Source of the DNA: Parabacteroides sp900760525
GTDB taxonomy: Bacteria; Bacteroidota; Bacteroidia; Bacteroidales; Tannerellaceae
DNA length: 64,000 nucleotides
Assembly (NCBI RefSeq): GCF_049860805.1
Contig: NZ_CP187555.1
Coordinates: forward strand, 1,860,001 to 1,924,000
Reading direction: 5' to 3'
A program made the translations under genes and the position numbers. Shown piece after piece: positions 16,500 to 25,445 of the stretch (positions are counted from its first letter, which is position 1; each line of letters begins with the position of its first letter). The notes under the pieces are model-generated. The model worked only from the letters and a program-made list of their open reading frames with translations. It was not told the origin of the DNA and did not search any database.

Positions 16500-17620
16500 C
16501 ACCAGACGAATCAAAGGTTTGTAACGCAATCGATACATTAATCAACGGGAACCGGAGTTTTGCACTTTGGCGGATACCGGGAGAATCGCCCCGCTTCGCC
16601 ATGCAGGCCTCCGGTTCTGCACGTCTTCTCTATAACATCGAGGAACTGGACGAACAGAGTGGTTTCGTCATTGCTCCCTTTCATGTGAGTAAACAACATC
16701 CGATCGTACTGATCCGGCCGGACATCCGGGAACTTCCGCTCGACGAGGGAAAAAACATTCCATGCCCATGGGACAAAAGTTCCATGCCTATGAAACAAAA
16801 ATTCCATGCCTATGAAACTTTTGTTTCATGCCCGGGAAACCCGAAGGAAGATTACAGCCGCCGTTTCAACACCTTCATCGAACCGTTGCGCCGGAAGCAA
16901 TTCGATAAGCTCGTGCTGTCGCGCAGCCAGACGATCCCGGCGGACAAAGCGGGCTTCTCTCCTGCCGCTGCTTTCCATAAGGCTATCGAGCGGTACAAGT
17001 ATTCCTACGTCTATCTCTGCCATACGCCCGAAACAGGGACGTGGCTCGGCTGTACGCCCGAGATCATCCTCGCCGGGGAGAAAGGGGAATGGCATACGGT
17101 CGCCCTCGCCGGCACGCAGCCGCTCCAGAACGGGGAACTGCCGACAGAATGGGACGACAAGAACAGGGAAGAACAGGAATATGTAGCCTTTTACATCCGC
17201 AAACAACTGCAAGCATTAGGCATCAAACCGGCAGAAACTGCGCCGGCCCCGGTACGCGCCGGCGAACTGTCGCACCTGAAAAGCGATTTCAGTTTCCCCC
17301 TGCCCGATAACAAAAAGCTGGGCGACCTGTTGAAACGGCTCCATCCCACACCTGCCGTCTGCGGACTGCCTAAAGAAGATACCTACCGTTTTATCCGGGA
17401 AAACGAAGGGTACGACCGGAGCTACTATTCCGGCTTTATCGGCTGGCTGGCTCCCGAAGAGAAAAGCGACCTGTATGTAAACTTGCGGTGCATGAACATC
17501 CTTCCCGACGCGTTTGTTTTGTATGCAGGCGGCGGTATCCTCGCTTCTTCCGAAACGGAAAGCGAATGGCTGGAGACGGAGGCAAAAATGCAAACGATGA
17601 AACGGTTGCTCGAAGCATAG
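16496..17620 (+). CDS. menF: Isochorismate synthase
   Basis: 374 residues of the chorismate-binding family. Diagnostic blocks are FDKLVLSRSQ, TWLGCTPEIIL, HTVALAGTQPL, the RE EQEYVAFYI helix, HPTPAVCGLPK and SYYSGFIGW, covering the Mg2+/chorismate site. It converts chorismate to isochorismate, the first step of menaquinone synthesis, consistent with the coupled upstream thioesterase (4-bp ATGA overlap). Odd feature: about residues 85-117 are encoded by four 22-bp palindromic repeats (16758-16840) read successively in all three frames, an in-frame repeat insertion in a region before the catalytic core. cysK follows, not menD, so the remaining men genes lie elsewhere. Confidence 0.88.
   Translation: MTPDESKVCNAIDTLINGNRSFALWRIPGESPRFAMQASGSARLLYNIEELDEQSGFVIAPFHVSKQHPIVLIRPDIRELPLDEGKNIPCPWDKSSMPMKQKFHAYETFVSCPGNPKEDYSRRFNTFIEPLRRKQFDKLVLSRSQTIPADKAGFSPAAAFHKAIERYKYSYVYLCHTPETGTWLGCTPEIILAGEKGEWHTVALAGTQPLQNGELPTEWDDKNREEQEYVAFYIRKQLQALGIKPAETAPAPVRAGELSHLKSDFSFPLPDNKKLGDLLKRLHPTPAVCGLPKEDTYRFIRENEGYDRSYYSGFIGWLAPEEKSDLYVNLRCMNILPDAFVLYAGGGILASSETESEWLETEAKMQTMKRLLEA
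16758..16840. repeat. Four 22-bp palindromic repeats inside the menF coding sequence
   Basis: TTCCATGCC or TTTCATGCC begins at 16758, 16780, 16802 and 16824, exactly 22 bp apart. Each unit is palindromic (TTCCATgcctATGAAA). Because 22 is not a multiple of 3, successive units are translated in different frames (IPCPWD, SSMPMK, KFHAYE, FVSCPG), all open. Confidence 0.85.
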
Positions 17621-17644
17621 ACAAATTTATAATTCATAATTCAT

Positions 17645-18601
17645 ATGGCACACATAGCAAAAAAACTGACTGACCTCGTAGGTAATACACCGTTGTTGGA
17701 GTTCTCGAACTTTAACGCAAGTAAAGGACTGAAGGCGAAAGTAATCGGAAAGCTGGAATATTTCAATCCGGCAGGTAGCGTAAAAGACCGTATCGCATTG
17801 GCGATGGTCGAAGATGCAGAAGAAAAAGGCTTACTCAAACCGGGGGCGACGATCATAGAACCGACCAGCGGAAACACCGGTGTGGGACTGGCTTTCGTCT
17901 CGGCCGCCAAAGGTTATAAATTAGTGCTGACAATGCCGGAAACCATGAGCTTAGAACGCCGCAACCTGTTGAAGGCATTAGGCGCCAACTTAGTCCTCAC
18001 TCCCGGAGCGGAAGGCATGAAAGGGGCAATCGCCAAGGCGGAAGCGCTGCGCGACGAGACACCGGGTTCCATCATTCTGCAACAGTTTGAGAATCCGGCA
18101 AACCCTGCCCAACACGCCAAAACGACCGCACAGGAAATCTGGCGCGATACGGACGGCAAAGTCGATATCTTCGTTGCCGGCGTCGGAACAGGCGGTACTG
18201 TCAGCGGCGTTGGCAAAGGATTGAAAGCGCATAACCCGAATGTCAAGATCGTTGCAGTAGAGCCGACCGACTCGGCAGTGCTCTCTGGCGGCAAACCCGG
18301 ACCACACAAGATACAGGGGATCGGTGCAGGCTTTATTCCCAAGACCTACGACGGATCGGTCGTAGATGAAATCATCCGGGTAGAAGGAGACGACGCCATC
18401 CGCACATCCCGCGAACTGGCTCAAAAAGAAGGCCTACTGGTCGGAATCTCTTCCGGAGCAGCCGTATATGCCGCCTTGCAACTGGCCAAACTCCCGGAGA
18501 ACGAAGGGAAGACGATTGTGGCTTTATTGCCGGATACGGGCGAAAGATACCTGTCCACGGCGTTATATGCATTCGAAGAATATCCGTTACTTTTGGCTTG
18601 A
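17645..18601 (+). CDS. cysK: Cysteine synthase A (O-acetylserine sulfhydrylase)
   Basis: 318 residues of the PLP fold type II family. Lys47 in GSVKDRIALAM binds PLP; EPTSGNTGVGLAF is the substrate loop; GTGGTVSGVGKGLK is the phosphate-binding glycine loop; GISSGAAVYAAL lies near the C-terminus. The enzyme makes L-cysteine from O-acetylserine and sulfide. It begins 24 bp after menF and may share its transcript. The last five codons, TTA CTT TTG GCT TGA, belong to the terminal arm of the palindromic element that follows, so that element provides the stop codon. Confidence 0.93.
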   Translation: MAHIAKKLTDLVGNTPLLEFSNFNASKGLKAKVIGKLEYFNPAGSVKDRIALAMVEDAEEKGLLKPGATIIEPTSGNTGVGLAFVSAAKGYKLVLTMPETMSLERRNLLKALGANLVLTPGAEGMKGAIAKAEALRDETPGSIILQQFENPANPAQHAKTTAQEIWRDTDGKVDIFVAGVGTGGTVSGVGKGLKAHNPNVKIVAVEPTDSAVLSGGKPGPHKIQGIGAGFIPKTYDGSVVDEIIRVEGDDAIRTSRELAQKEGLLVGISSGAAVYAALQLAKLPENEGKTIVALLPDTGERYLSTALYAFEEYPLLLA

Positions 18602-19076
18602 TCCAAAAGTAACCAAAAGTTCAAGGCTGAAGCTGCTTCGCTACTCAGTTTCCTCCATTCGCTGTCGCGTCTGAAACTCGCTTCGCTCAAACAGCAGACG
18701 CTCCGGACGCTCACTCCGGTCACTTCGCTTAACGCTCACCAGCTTAGGCCGGAGATAGAGCCTGACGGCTCTTTGGGGATTGCCGATACCGGCAGTTTTC
18801 CTGCGATCCCGCATCAAGTGCGGGAACAGGCTTGTCCCCGTGCCTGACACGGGACCGCAAAAGAGTTGTCGGTGTCGGCAATCCCAAGAGAAAGCGCAGC
18901 TTTCTAAGAAAGGCCTAAGCGGACGGTCGTTAAGCGGAGGGTAAAGGTGTAGCGTCCGGAGCCTGCGCTGTCTGAGCGAAGCGAGTTTCGCAGGCGACAG
19001 CGGAACCTTTGCCCGGAGTAGACCGGACGGTTAAGCCTTGATCTTTTGGTTACTTTTGGATCAAGCCAAAAGTAAC
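18586..19076. repeat. 491-bp palindromic interspersed element
   Basis: The ends are 43-bp inverted arms, 18586-18628 and 19034-19076, differing at one base. Each arm is itself a hairpin: GTTACTTTTGG / CCAAAAGTAAC around CTTGAT. Inner inverted pairs also occur, for example CTCGCTTCGCTCA near 18677 with TGAGCGAAGCGAG near 18973, and AGCGTCCGGA with TCCGGACGCT. No credible protein is encoded; the overlapping open frames are by-products. It fills the whole gap between two convergent genes and may act as their shared terminator. Confidence 0.85.
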
Positions 19077-19078
19077 AA

Positions 19079-19987
19079 TCACTTATAATCTTTCCGGTAA
19101 GAACAAGTCGTCTCCGTCGGGAAATCTTTCGGGACCTTTTGAGTTACTTTTCCGGTTGCGGCCCATTCGGCGCCACGAAGCAGCAATACCTGGAAACCTG
19201 TGCACTGCATGGCAATATTATCTTCCGGCGTTGCACCGGCATGGCCAAGCATCGTATGGAAAATGCGGGCATTCCCGTAATCGACCGTAAAGATCAACGG
19301 TTCTTCACGACCGGAGCCGTTTGTTTCCTTATCCGAATAAGCTGTGTACAAAATATCCCGGATATTGCCCGGCCCCCGCATACGGTCGTAAAGTTCATCT
19401 TTGGCATGGCGCCATTTCAAGGGCAGGCCTTTCACGATAGGATGCACTTTGTCACGTCCGTTCAATACATATTCGTGCTGACGCCCATGTGAACCGCCGA
19501 CACCTGCCGAACTGTCCTTGACCAGCTTGCCGTCCTGCCAGTACACATACGGACCGGAACTTTCGTTACGTCCTTCCCAGCCGCCCAGTGCACAAATCTT
19601 ATTGAACTCCGGCCATTTGGAGAAAGCATTATCGGCCGCATGGTAGATGACAACCCCACCGCCGTTCTGCACATATTCCAAAAAGCGCCGGTTTGTCTCC
19701 TCCGGCCACGAATCGCCATTATAATCCAGTACCACCAATTGGTAAGGACTGAAGTCGAGCACGAAGCCGGACATATCTTCTCCCTGCCCGGGAGAAATGG
19801 CAAAGTCAACATCGAAGCGGCCGGAATTTTCGAGAATCTGCTTCAGCACAACATGGCTCACCTGCCAGTTATGGTTGTTTTGTCCAGTGATCAGTAATGT
19901 CTTAACCGGTTTGCGTGCCGAAACCGTACAGGCCAGCAAGAGGGAAAAGACAACAAAAAGCAATTTTCCAAAGTGTAAATGTCTCAT
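19079..19987 (-). CDS. ThuA-like domain protein, secreted
   Basis: 302 residues with an N-terminal signal (MRHLHFGKLLFVVFSLLLACTVSA). The ThuA (trehalose-utilisation, class I glutamine amidotransferase-like) fold is shown by KTLLITGQNNHNW, YQLVVLDYNGDSWP, YVQNGGGVVIYHAADNAF and the C-terminal ARIFHTMLGHAG. ThuA-like domains often accompany sugar oxidoreductases in Bacteroidetes and take part in disaccharide keto-intermediate metabolism; no such partner is adjacent. The coding sequence ends 2 bp from the palindromic element. Confidence 0.85.
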   Translation of the reverse strand: MRHLHFGKLLFVVFSLLLACTVSARKPVKTLLITGQNNHNWQVSHVVLKQILENSGRFDVDFAISPGQGEDMSGFVLDFSPYQLVVLDYNGDSWPEETNRRFLEYVQNGGGVVIYHAADNAFSKWPEFNKICALGGWEGRNESSGPYVYWQDGKLVKDSSAGVGGSHGRQHEYVLNGRDKVHPIVKGLPLKWRHAKDELYDRMRGPGNIRDILYTAYSDKETNGSGREEPLIFTVDYGNARIFHTMLGHAGATPEDNIAMQCTGFQVLLLRGAEWAATGKVTQKVPKDFPTETTCSYRKDYK

Positions 19988-20018
19988 GGTATTTTATGGT
20001 TTAAAGATTTATTTGAGG

Positions 20019-20026
20019 CAAATGTA
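20019..20026 (-). promoter_or_regulatory. -7 box for the ThuA-like gene
   Basis: TACATTTG on the minus strand, 31 bp before the ATG at 19987; it lies back-to-back with the plus-strand box at 20047. Confidence 0.6.
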
Positions 20027-20046
20027 CTAAATCAATATGAAATATG

Positions 20047-20054
20047 TACTTTTG
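20047..20054 (+). promoter_or_regulatory. -7 box for the 20078 gene
   Basis: TACTTTTG; it fixes the start of the next gene at 20078/20081, since upstream in-frame codons lie before the promoter. Confidence 0.6.
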
Positions 20055-20077
20055 TTGCCTTAAGAAAAAATGCATCC

Positions 20078-20941
20078 ATGATGAAATATTTATCCCGAAT
20101 ACTACTGATAACATCCGTATTTGCCCTTTCCGTTGCCGATTGTTACGCCGATAGCTGGCGCGATAAGACGGAACTGCTCATCTATTCCCCACACTATTTC
20201 GGTCCGAACGCTTTCCCGATCCCGGAAATGAGGGACGGGCAGGTGAGTGAACGGTACGAGGTGGAAGTACGGGGCGAATACCATTATTATACGGGTGATA
20301 AAACCTGGGACATCATGGGGCGCGCCCTGTTGCCGTTCTTCCGGGGACGGGCGGGAGTCGAAGTGAACTGGTGCTTCAAGGAAAAGTATAAGATGACGCC
20401 GGAAACGCGCGACGAGCGCTTTGCCGTGGAGACGGAAAGCCCGATCAAATATAACGGCGACATCGTTATCAGCTCCTTTTTCCAGGTTTTGAAAAGTGAG
20501 AAATGGGTGGATGCAACCATCAGCGCCAACATCAAGACTGCCAGCGGAGGCCGCTTGTGCGACGCCCGTTTTACAGACGCCGCTTCCTATTGGTTCGATG
20601 TAAACGTAGGCCGTAACCTGTGGAAAAGCGCCGACGGCAAGGCTTCCGTCCGTATGCAGGCCCTCACCGGGTTCTATTGCTGGATGACGAACGACATGGT
20701 GCATCGCCAGAACGATGCCATCTCCTACGGGGTCGGATTCACGGGAAAATACAGGGGCTTCACGCTCGCCACCAACCTGGCGGGATTTTACGGATACGAG
20801 AACAACGGCGACCGTCCCATACACTGGCGCAACAACCTCAGGTACGAGATCAAGAAAAACATAATCTCCTTCCGATATACGCACGGGATGAAGGACAATC
20901 TGTACGAGACCTATTCGTTAGGATATATCCGGTGCTTTTGA
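20078..20941 (+). CDS. Predicted outer-membrane beta-barrel protein, unknown family
   Basis: 287 residues. A signal peptide (MMKYLSRILLITSVFALSVADCYA) is followed by alternating amphipathic strands rich in Tyr/Trp/Phe (RYEVEVRGEYHYYTGD, DIVISSFFQVLKS, GFTLATNLAGFYGY, NIISFRYTHGM) and a C-terminal aromatic residue (SLGYIRCF), the usual signature of an outer-membrane barrel. I do not recognise a named family. It is 46 bp upstream of the ClC gene and could be co-transcribed with it. Confidence 0.65.
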   Translation: MMKYLSRILLITSVFALSVADCYADSWRDKTELLIYSPHYFGPNAFPIPEMRDGQVSERYEVEVRGEYHYYTGDKTWDIMGRALLPFFRGRAGVEVNWCFKEKYKMTPETRDERFAVETESPIKYNGDIVISSFFQVLKSEKWVDATISANIKTASGGRLCDARFTDAASYWFDVNVGRNLWKSADGKASVRMQALTGFYCWMTNDMVHRQNDAISYGVGFTGKYRGFTLATNLAGFYGYENNGDRPIHWRNNLRYEIKKNIISFRYTHGMKDNLYETYSLGYIRCF

Positions 20942-20987
20942 GAATTGGAAATTAAACCAACTGGCGTTCCTCTGTGTTTAAAGGGGG

Positions 20988-22529
20988 ATGAAGGTTAATC
21001 GGATAGTAAAACTGAAGCTGGTAGACGCCAGGCTCTATTTCGTGAGTCTGATTGTGGGACTGCTGACCGGGTTGGTGGCGGTTCCTTACCACTATTTGCT
21101 GCAACTTTTCTTCACTATGCGGAAGGACTTCTTCCAGTCTTCACCTCCCTGGTATGAGCATATCGCCTTATTCCTTGCCCTATGGGGCGTACTCTGCTTT
21201 GTCGCGTGGATGGTAAGGCGATGGCCTTACATTGGGGGCGGAGGCATTTCGCAGACACGGGGCGCGATCAACGGGCGCATCGAGTATAAACATTCACTCC
21301 GCCAGTTATTGGCTAAGTTCGCAGGGGGCGTCCTGACGCTCAGTAGCGGCCTCTCGATGGGACGCGAAGGACCTTCCGTGCAAATGGGTTCCTATATAGG
21401 TGACTTAGTCAGCAAATGGGGACATATCCTGAGCGGCGAACGCAAGCAACTCCTCGCCGCCGGTGCAGGAGCGGGACTGGCCGCCGCCTTTGCCGCCCCT
21501 CTTGCCGCCACGACGCTTGTGATCGAATCGATCGAACGTTTCGATGCGCCTAAAACAGCTATTACGACACTCCTGGCAGGTGTCGTCGCCGGGGCAATCG
21601 CCAGCACGATCTTCCCGATCAACCCCTATCACGACATACAGGCCATTGTGCCGGACCTTTCACTGGGGTTACATATCAAACTGTATCTTCTGTTTGCCGT
21701 CATCGTGTCGGTCTTCGGCAAATTCTACTCCCTACTGATGCTTTATGCCAAACGGACATTCCCGGCTATCCGTCAACCGGAATACATCAAGCTCCTGGAG
21801 TTGTTGGTCATGGCCTATGCCATCTCCCTGACGATCACCGACCTGACCGGCGGAGGCGAACAGTTTCTGATGCAGCAGGCCGAGGGCGGCAACAGCAACC
21901 TCTATTGGATCGCCGGCATGATGCTCCTGCACATGGTGTTCACGGTCTTCTCTTTCTCTTCGGGATTGCCGGGCGGCAGCTTCATCCCGACGCTGGTGAC
22001 AGGAGGGTTGCTCGGCAAACTGTTTGCACTCGTCCTGGTGCAGCAGGGGATTATCGGGGCGGAAAGCGTGAGCTATATCATGCTGATCGGAATGGCGGCG
22101 TTCCTGGTAGCCGTCGTGCGGACACCGATCACGGCGATCATACTGATCACGGAGATCACCGGACACTTCGAGGTCTTCTACCCTTCCATCGTCGTGGGCG
22201 GCCTCACGTATTATTTCACGGAACTGTTGGAAATAAAACCGTTCAACGTGATGTTCTATGAAGAAATGATCAACAAGCCGTTCTTCAAGGAACAGAAACG
22301 GCTCACCCTGAACGTGGAAGTCATGGCCGGCGCTTATTTCGACAGGAAAGATATCGATACGCTCCAACTCCCCAACCACTGCGTGATCATAAACATACAC
22401 CGCGACCACAAGGACATCCCTCCTGCCGGGCAAACGATACTTCCGGGCGACCAGCTCACGATCGAGATAGACGCCCAGGATATAGAGAAACTATACGAAC
22501 CGCTGGTGAGTATGGCCAATATCTATTAA
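20988..22529 (+). CDS. ClC family chloride channel/transporter
   Basis: 513 residues with the ClC selectivity motifs: GGGISQTRGA (in place of the GSGIP motif), GREGPSVQMG near residue 125 with the gating glutamate, and GGSFIPTLVTGGLLG. About ten membrane segments end near residue 425, and the final 85 residues resemble a TrkA-C domain (NHCVIINIHRDHKD...GDQLTIEID). ClC proteins move Cl- or exchange Cl-/H+ across the inner membrane. A strong purine tract (AAGGGGG) precedes the ATG. Confidence 0.9.
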   Translation: MKVNRIVKLKLVDARLYFVSLIVGLLTGLVAVPYHYLLQLFFTMRKDFFQSSPPWYEHIALFLALWGVLCFVAWMVRRWPYIGGGGISQTRGAINGRIEYKHSLRQLLAKFAGGVLTLSSGLSMGREGPSVQMGSYIGDLVSKWGHILSGERKQLLAAGAGAGLAAAFAAPLAATTLVIESIERFDAPKTAITTLLAGVVAGAIASTIFPINPYHDIQAIVPDLSLGLHIKLYLLFAVIVSVFGKFYSLLMLYAKRTFPAIRQPEYIKLLELLVMAYAISLTITDLTGGGEQFLMQQAEGGNSNLYWIAGMMLLHMVFTVFSFSSGLPGGSFIPTLVTGGLLGKLFALVLVQQGIIGAESVSYIMLIGMAAFLVAVVRTPITAIILITEITGHFEVFYPSIVVGGLTYYFTELLEIKPFNVMFYEEMINKPFFKEQKRLTLNVEVMAGAYFDRKDIDTLQLPNHCVIINIHRDHKDIPPAGQTILPGDQLTIEIDAQDIEKLYEPLVSMANIY

Positions 22530-22597
22530 AAATACCCTGTTTCGTCGATGAAATATCCCTATTCATTGATTTCTCATTTCCATTTTTGGCAAACACG

Positions 22598-22605
22598 TAT
22601 CTTTG
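22598..22605 (+). promoter_or_regulatory. -7 box for the LytS/LytTR operon
   Basis: TATCTTTG; it lies downstream of an in-frame TTG at 22586, so the kinase starts at ATG 22640. Confidence 0.6.
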
Positions 22606-22639
22606 TAGAAAACAATTCAGGGTATTAAACAGATCCCAA

Positions 22640-23800
22640 ATGGAAAAACAGGAACGCAGGCTTCAACTATTAGAAAATTTCATCTACCTGATCATTTGGG
22701 TAGTGGTCTTAGTCATGCCTTTATGGGATATCGACAAGCTGGAAAACTCCTCCGAGATCGATTGGGAATCGGTTTTCCATGCCTGGAAGATGATTTGTCC
22801 GCTCCTGATACTGTTTTTAGTCAATAATTACATCCTGCTCCCGTTCCTGCTGATCCGAAAGAAATCGTGGTTGTACCTGCTGTTCACTATTTGTGCGATC
22901 ACCTTGACAATCTTTGTCAGCGTCCAGATCATGCCCGGCCAGGAGATGCCCGGCAACCGGCCGCCGTGGACAAACCGCAACGGGGAACAAGTACAAAGGC
23001 AACGGCCGCCGATGATCCCTGAAGGGATGCGACATTCCGATCGTCAAATGCCGAACCGCCGGTTCAAGCCTGACAACAAGGCCAATCCGGGGGTTTTCCG
23101 TTTTCCGCCATTCATCGCGCCTCATTTCCTGATCGTCCTGTTGATCATAGGGGTAAACATGGCGATCAAGTTCCTGTTCAAATCCATCCGCGACGACCAC
23201 CGGATGAAGAGCCTCGAGAAGCAGACTTCCGAGACCGAGCTTGCTTACCTGAAACACCAGATCAACCCGCACTTCTTCATGAACACGCTCAACAATATCC
23301 ATGCCCTCATCGACATCGACAAAAAGAAGGCGCAAAAGACCGTGCTGGAGCTATCCAAGATCATGCGGTATGTCCTCTACGACGCTTCGCAGCCTTCCGT
23401 CCCGTTGGAGAAAGAGATACATTTCCTCTCCAACTACATCGAGCTGATGAAGATCCGGTACACGGAGCAGGTGGATATCCGGGTCTCTTTGCCCGGCGAA
23501 ATCCCGCACACGCAGGTTCCGCCCCTGCTCTTCATCTCCTTCCTGGAAAATGCATTCAAACACGGCATCAGCTACAAAAACGAATCGTTTATCCATCTTT
23601 CAATGGAGACCAGGGAACGGGAACTGCATTGCCTGATTGTAAACAGCAACTTCAATTCAAAGAAAACAGGAGAGACAGGCATCGGCCTGGAAAACACCCG
23701 GAAACGCCTTCGCCTGCTTTATGATACGAATTATACACTACATATAGAAAATAAGGATGATCAATATCGTGTCCTTCTGATAATACCCATACAATTATGA
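22640..23800 (+). CDS. LytS-type sensor histidine kinase
   Basis: About 386 residues. Several membrane segments lie in the first 190 residues, with a Pro/Arg-rich extracytoplasmic loop (about 105-160). The PF06580 kinase core follows a short coiled coil: LKHQINPHFFMNTLNNIHALI with phospho-acceptor His211, then FLENAFKHGI (N box) and GIGLENTRKRL (G box). The stop overlaps the response regulator start (ATGA). The signal sensed is unknown. Confidence 0.88.
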   Translation: MEKQERRLQLLENFIYLIIWVVVLVMPLWDIDKLENSSEIDWESVFHAWKMICPLLILFLVNNYILLPFLLIRKKSWLYLLFTICAITLTIFVSVQIMPGQEMPGNRPPWTNRNGEQVQRQRPPMIPEGMRHSDRQMPNRRFKPDNKANPGVFRFPPFIAPHFLIVLLIIGVNMAIKFLFKSIRDDHRMKSLEKQTSETELAYLKHQINPHFFMNTLNNIHALIDIDKKKAQKTVLELSKIMRYVLYDASQPSVPLEKEIHFLSNYIELMKIRYTEQVDIRVSLPGEIPHTQVPPLLFISFLENAFKHGISYKNESFIHLSMETRERELHCLIVNSNFNSKKTGETGIGLENTRKRLRLLYDTNYTLHIENKDDQYRVLLIIPIQL

Positions 23801-24549
23801 TACGATGCATTACGATAGATGATGAACCCCTGGCACTTATCCAGCTGACGGGGTATATAGAGAAAGTCCCTTTCCTGGAACTGGTCAAAGCGTGCAACAG
23901 CGCCCTGGAAGCACTCGACCTGCTGGCAAAAGATCCGGTAGACTTGATCTTTGCCGATATTAACATGCCCGACCTGAACGGGGTGGACTTTGTCAAATCG
24001 CTGGTCAACAAACCGATCATAATCTTCACAACTGCCTACACGGAATATGCCATAGAGGGATTCCGGGTAAACGCACTCGATTATCTGCTGAAACCCTTCG
24101 GTTACAACGAATTTCTGAAAGCGGCCAATAAGGCGTTGCACCAGTATGAGCTACAACAGGCGAAAGCCCAACAGCATCCTCTGCCTGCCCCACCGGAAGT
24201 CCTGGCGGAAAACGAGAACGATAATCTGTTTATCAAAGCTGATTATAAAATGATCCGGCTGGATATGAATAATATTATTTACATGGAGAGCCAGAACGAA
24301 TATATCCGCATCTTCTTTGAAGACCAGAAGCCGATCATGACTCTCTTAAGCATGAAGAAGCTGGAAGAACGGTTGCCGGCGGACAGATTCATGCGCGTCC
24401 ACCGCTCCTATATCGTCAACCTCGAAAAGATAACGGCTGTCGCCAACAACCGCATCATATATGGGAAAGAGACTTATATCCCGATCGGCAACCAGTACAA
24501 GGAAAAGTTTAACGAATATCTTGAAAAGCATTATTTAGGTAAATTATAA
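23797..24549 (+). CDS. LytTR family response regulator
   Basis: 250 residues. The receiver domain has DDEP (8-11), phospho-acceptor Asp54 in FADINMPDLNG, a Thr in FTTAYTEYA and the K of LLKPF. The C-terminal LytTR DNA-binding domain (about 145-245) shows IIYMESQNEYIRI, LEERLPADRFMRVHRSYIVNL and YIPIGNQYKEKF. It is coupled to the kinase by a 4-bp overlap. The DUF2490 gene 80 bp downstream has its own promoter and is a natural candidate target. Confidence 0.92.
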   Translation: MIRCITIDDEPLALIQLTGYIEKVPFLELVKACNSALEALDLLAKDPVDLIFADINMPDLNGVDFVKSLVNKPIIIFTTAYTEYAIEGFRVNALDYLLKPFGYNEFLKAANKALHQYELQQAKAQQHPLPAPPEVLAENENDNLFIKADYKMIRLDMNNIIYMESQNEYIRIFFEDQKPIMTLLSMKKLEERLPADRFMRVHRSYIVNLEKITAVANNRIIYGKETYIPIGNQYKEKFNEYLEKHYLGKL

Positions 24550-24593
24550 GTCGGAAATTATCCGATACCTGTGCAGAGGAATTTTATTTTTTA

Positions 24594-24601
24594 TACTTTT
24601 G
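24594..24601 (+). promoter_or_regulatory. -7 box for the DUF2490 gene
   Basis: TACTTTTG, 28 bp before the ATG at 24629. Confidence 0.6.
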
Positions 24602-24628
24602 TCAGAATAACAAACGCCATATTCTGCC

Positions 24629-25282
24629 ATGAAAGTAATTATCTGTTGTTTTTCCTTCCTGTTCCTATTCATGTGTTGCCCTCCGCTCCCGGCAATGGAG
24701 GGTGCGGGAGTCGCCCTAAAAGTCAGCCTGTCCGGGAAAATCTACAAACGTTTCTCTTTCGTTTTGGAAGAAGACATCCGCCCGCGCGATGATCTGCGGG
24801 AAGCCGGATGGTTTCTTACCACAGGAGAGATCAACTACCGCATTTTGCCGGGTTTACGGGCGGGAGCCGGCTATATGTCGTTAGTACGCTACAAGGCTTC
24901 GGAAGAAGTGCGCAACCGGTATTACCTGTACGCCTCCGGCTCACACAGGTTCGGGGCATTTAAAATTGCTATCCGCGAACGTTTTCAGAGCACGTACAAA
25001 AAAGATTGCCTGCATCCGACCAACTACCTCCGCAGTATGCTCACCCTCTCCTACCGGATCGCCTCTTCGGGATTCGAGCCTTTTATCTATATCGAACCTT
25101 TTAACAACGTAGGCTACAACGGAAAGATGCATGCCGATAAAATCCGCTATTCCACAGGATGCGATTACCGGATGAACACCCAAAACTGCATCCAACTCTA
25201 TTACCGCTACCATACTTTCAACGTATACGACCCGATCAACTACCGCCACGGGATCGGAGTTACCTATTCGCACCGTTTCTAA
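24629..25282 (+). CDS. DUF2490 family outer-membrane protein
   Basis: 217 residues with a signal peptide (1-23). The segment FSFVLEEDIRPRDDLREAGWFLTTGEINYRI and the strand pattern ending GIGVTYSHRF match DUF2490, a family of predicted outer-membrane barrels in Bacteroidetes often sitting next to LytTR systems. Terminal Phe is typical of barrels exported through Bam. It has its own promoter but lies directly behind the regulator. Function unknown. Confidence 0.8.
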   Translation: MKVIICCFSFLFLFMCCPPLPAMEGAGVALKVSLSGKIYKRFSFVLEEDIRPRDDLREAGWFLTTGEINYRILPGLRAGAGYMSLVRYKASEEVRNRYYLYASGSHRFGAFKIAIRERFQSTYKKDCLHPTNYLRSMLTLSYRIASSGFEPFIYIEPFNNVGYNGKMHADKIRYSTGCDYRMNTQNCIQLYYRYHTFNVYDPINYRHGIGVTYSHRF

Positions 25283-25445
25283 TTTTACGGAAGAAAGCTT
25301 TCAGTATTTGACAGATTTGACTCCTCACTTATAGTTCCTAATCTTGCAGATCTTGAAATAAATCTCTTTATATGTATTCGATGTAAATGATAATGCCTAC
25401 ATTTACCGCATGCCTGCTATTGGGCATAACTAAAACATTTTAGCT

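Noticed and set aside
18421..18850. Several open frames in the cysK-thuA gap
   Set aside because: They lie within the 491-bp palindromic element or antisense to cysK and have no start context or family resemblance.
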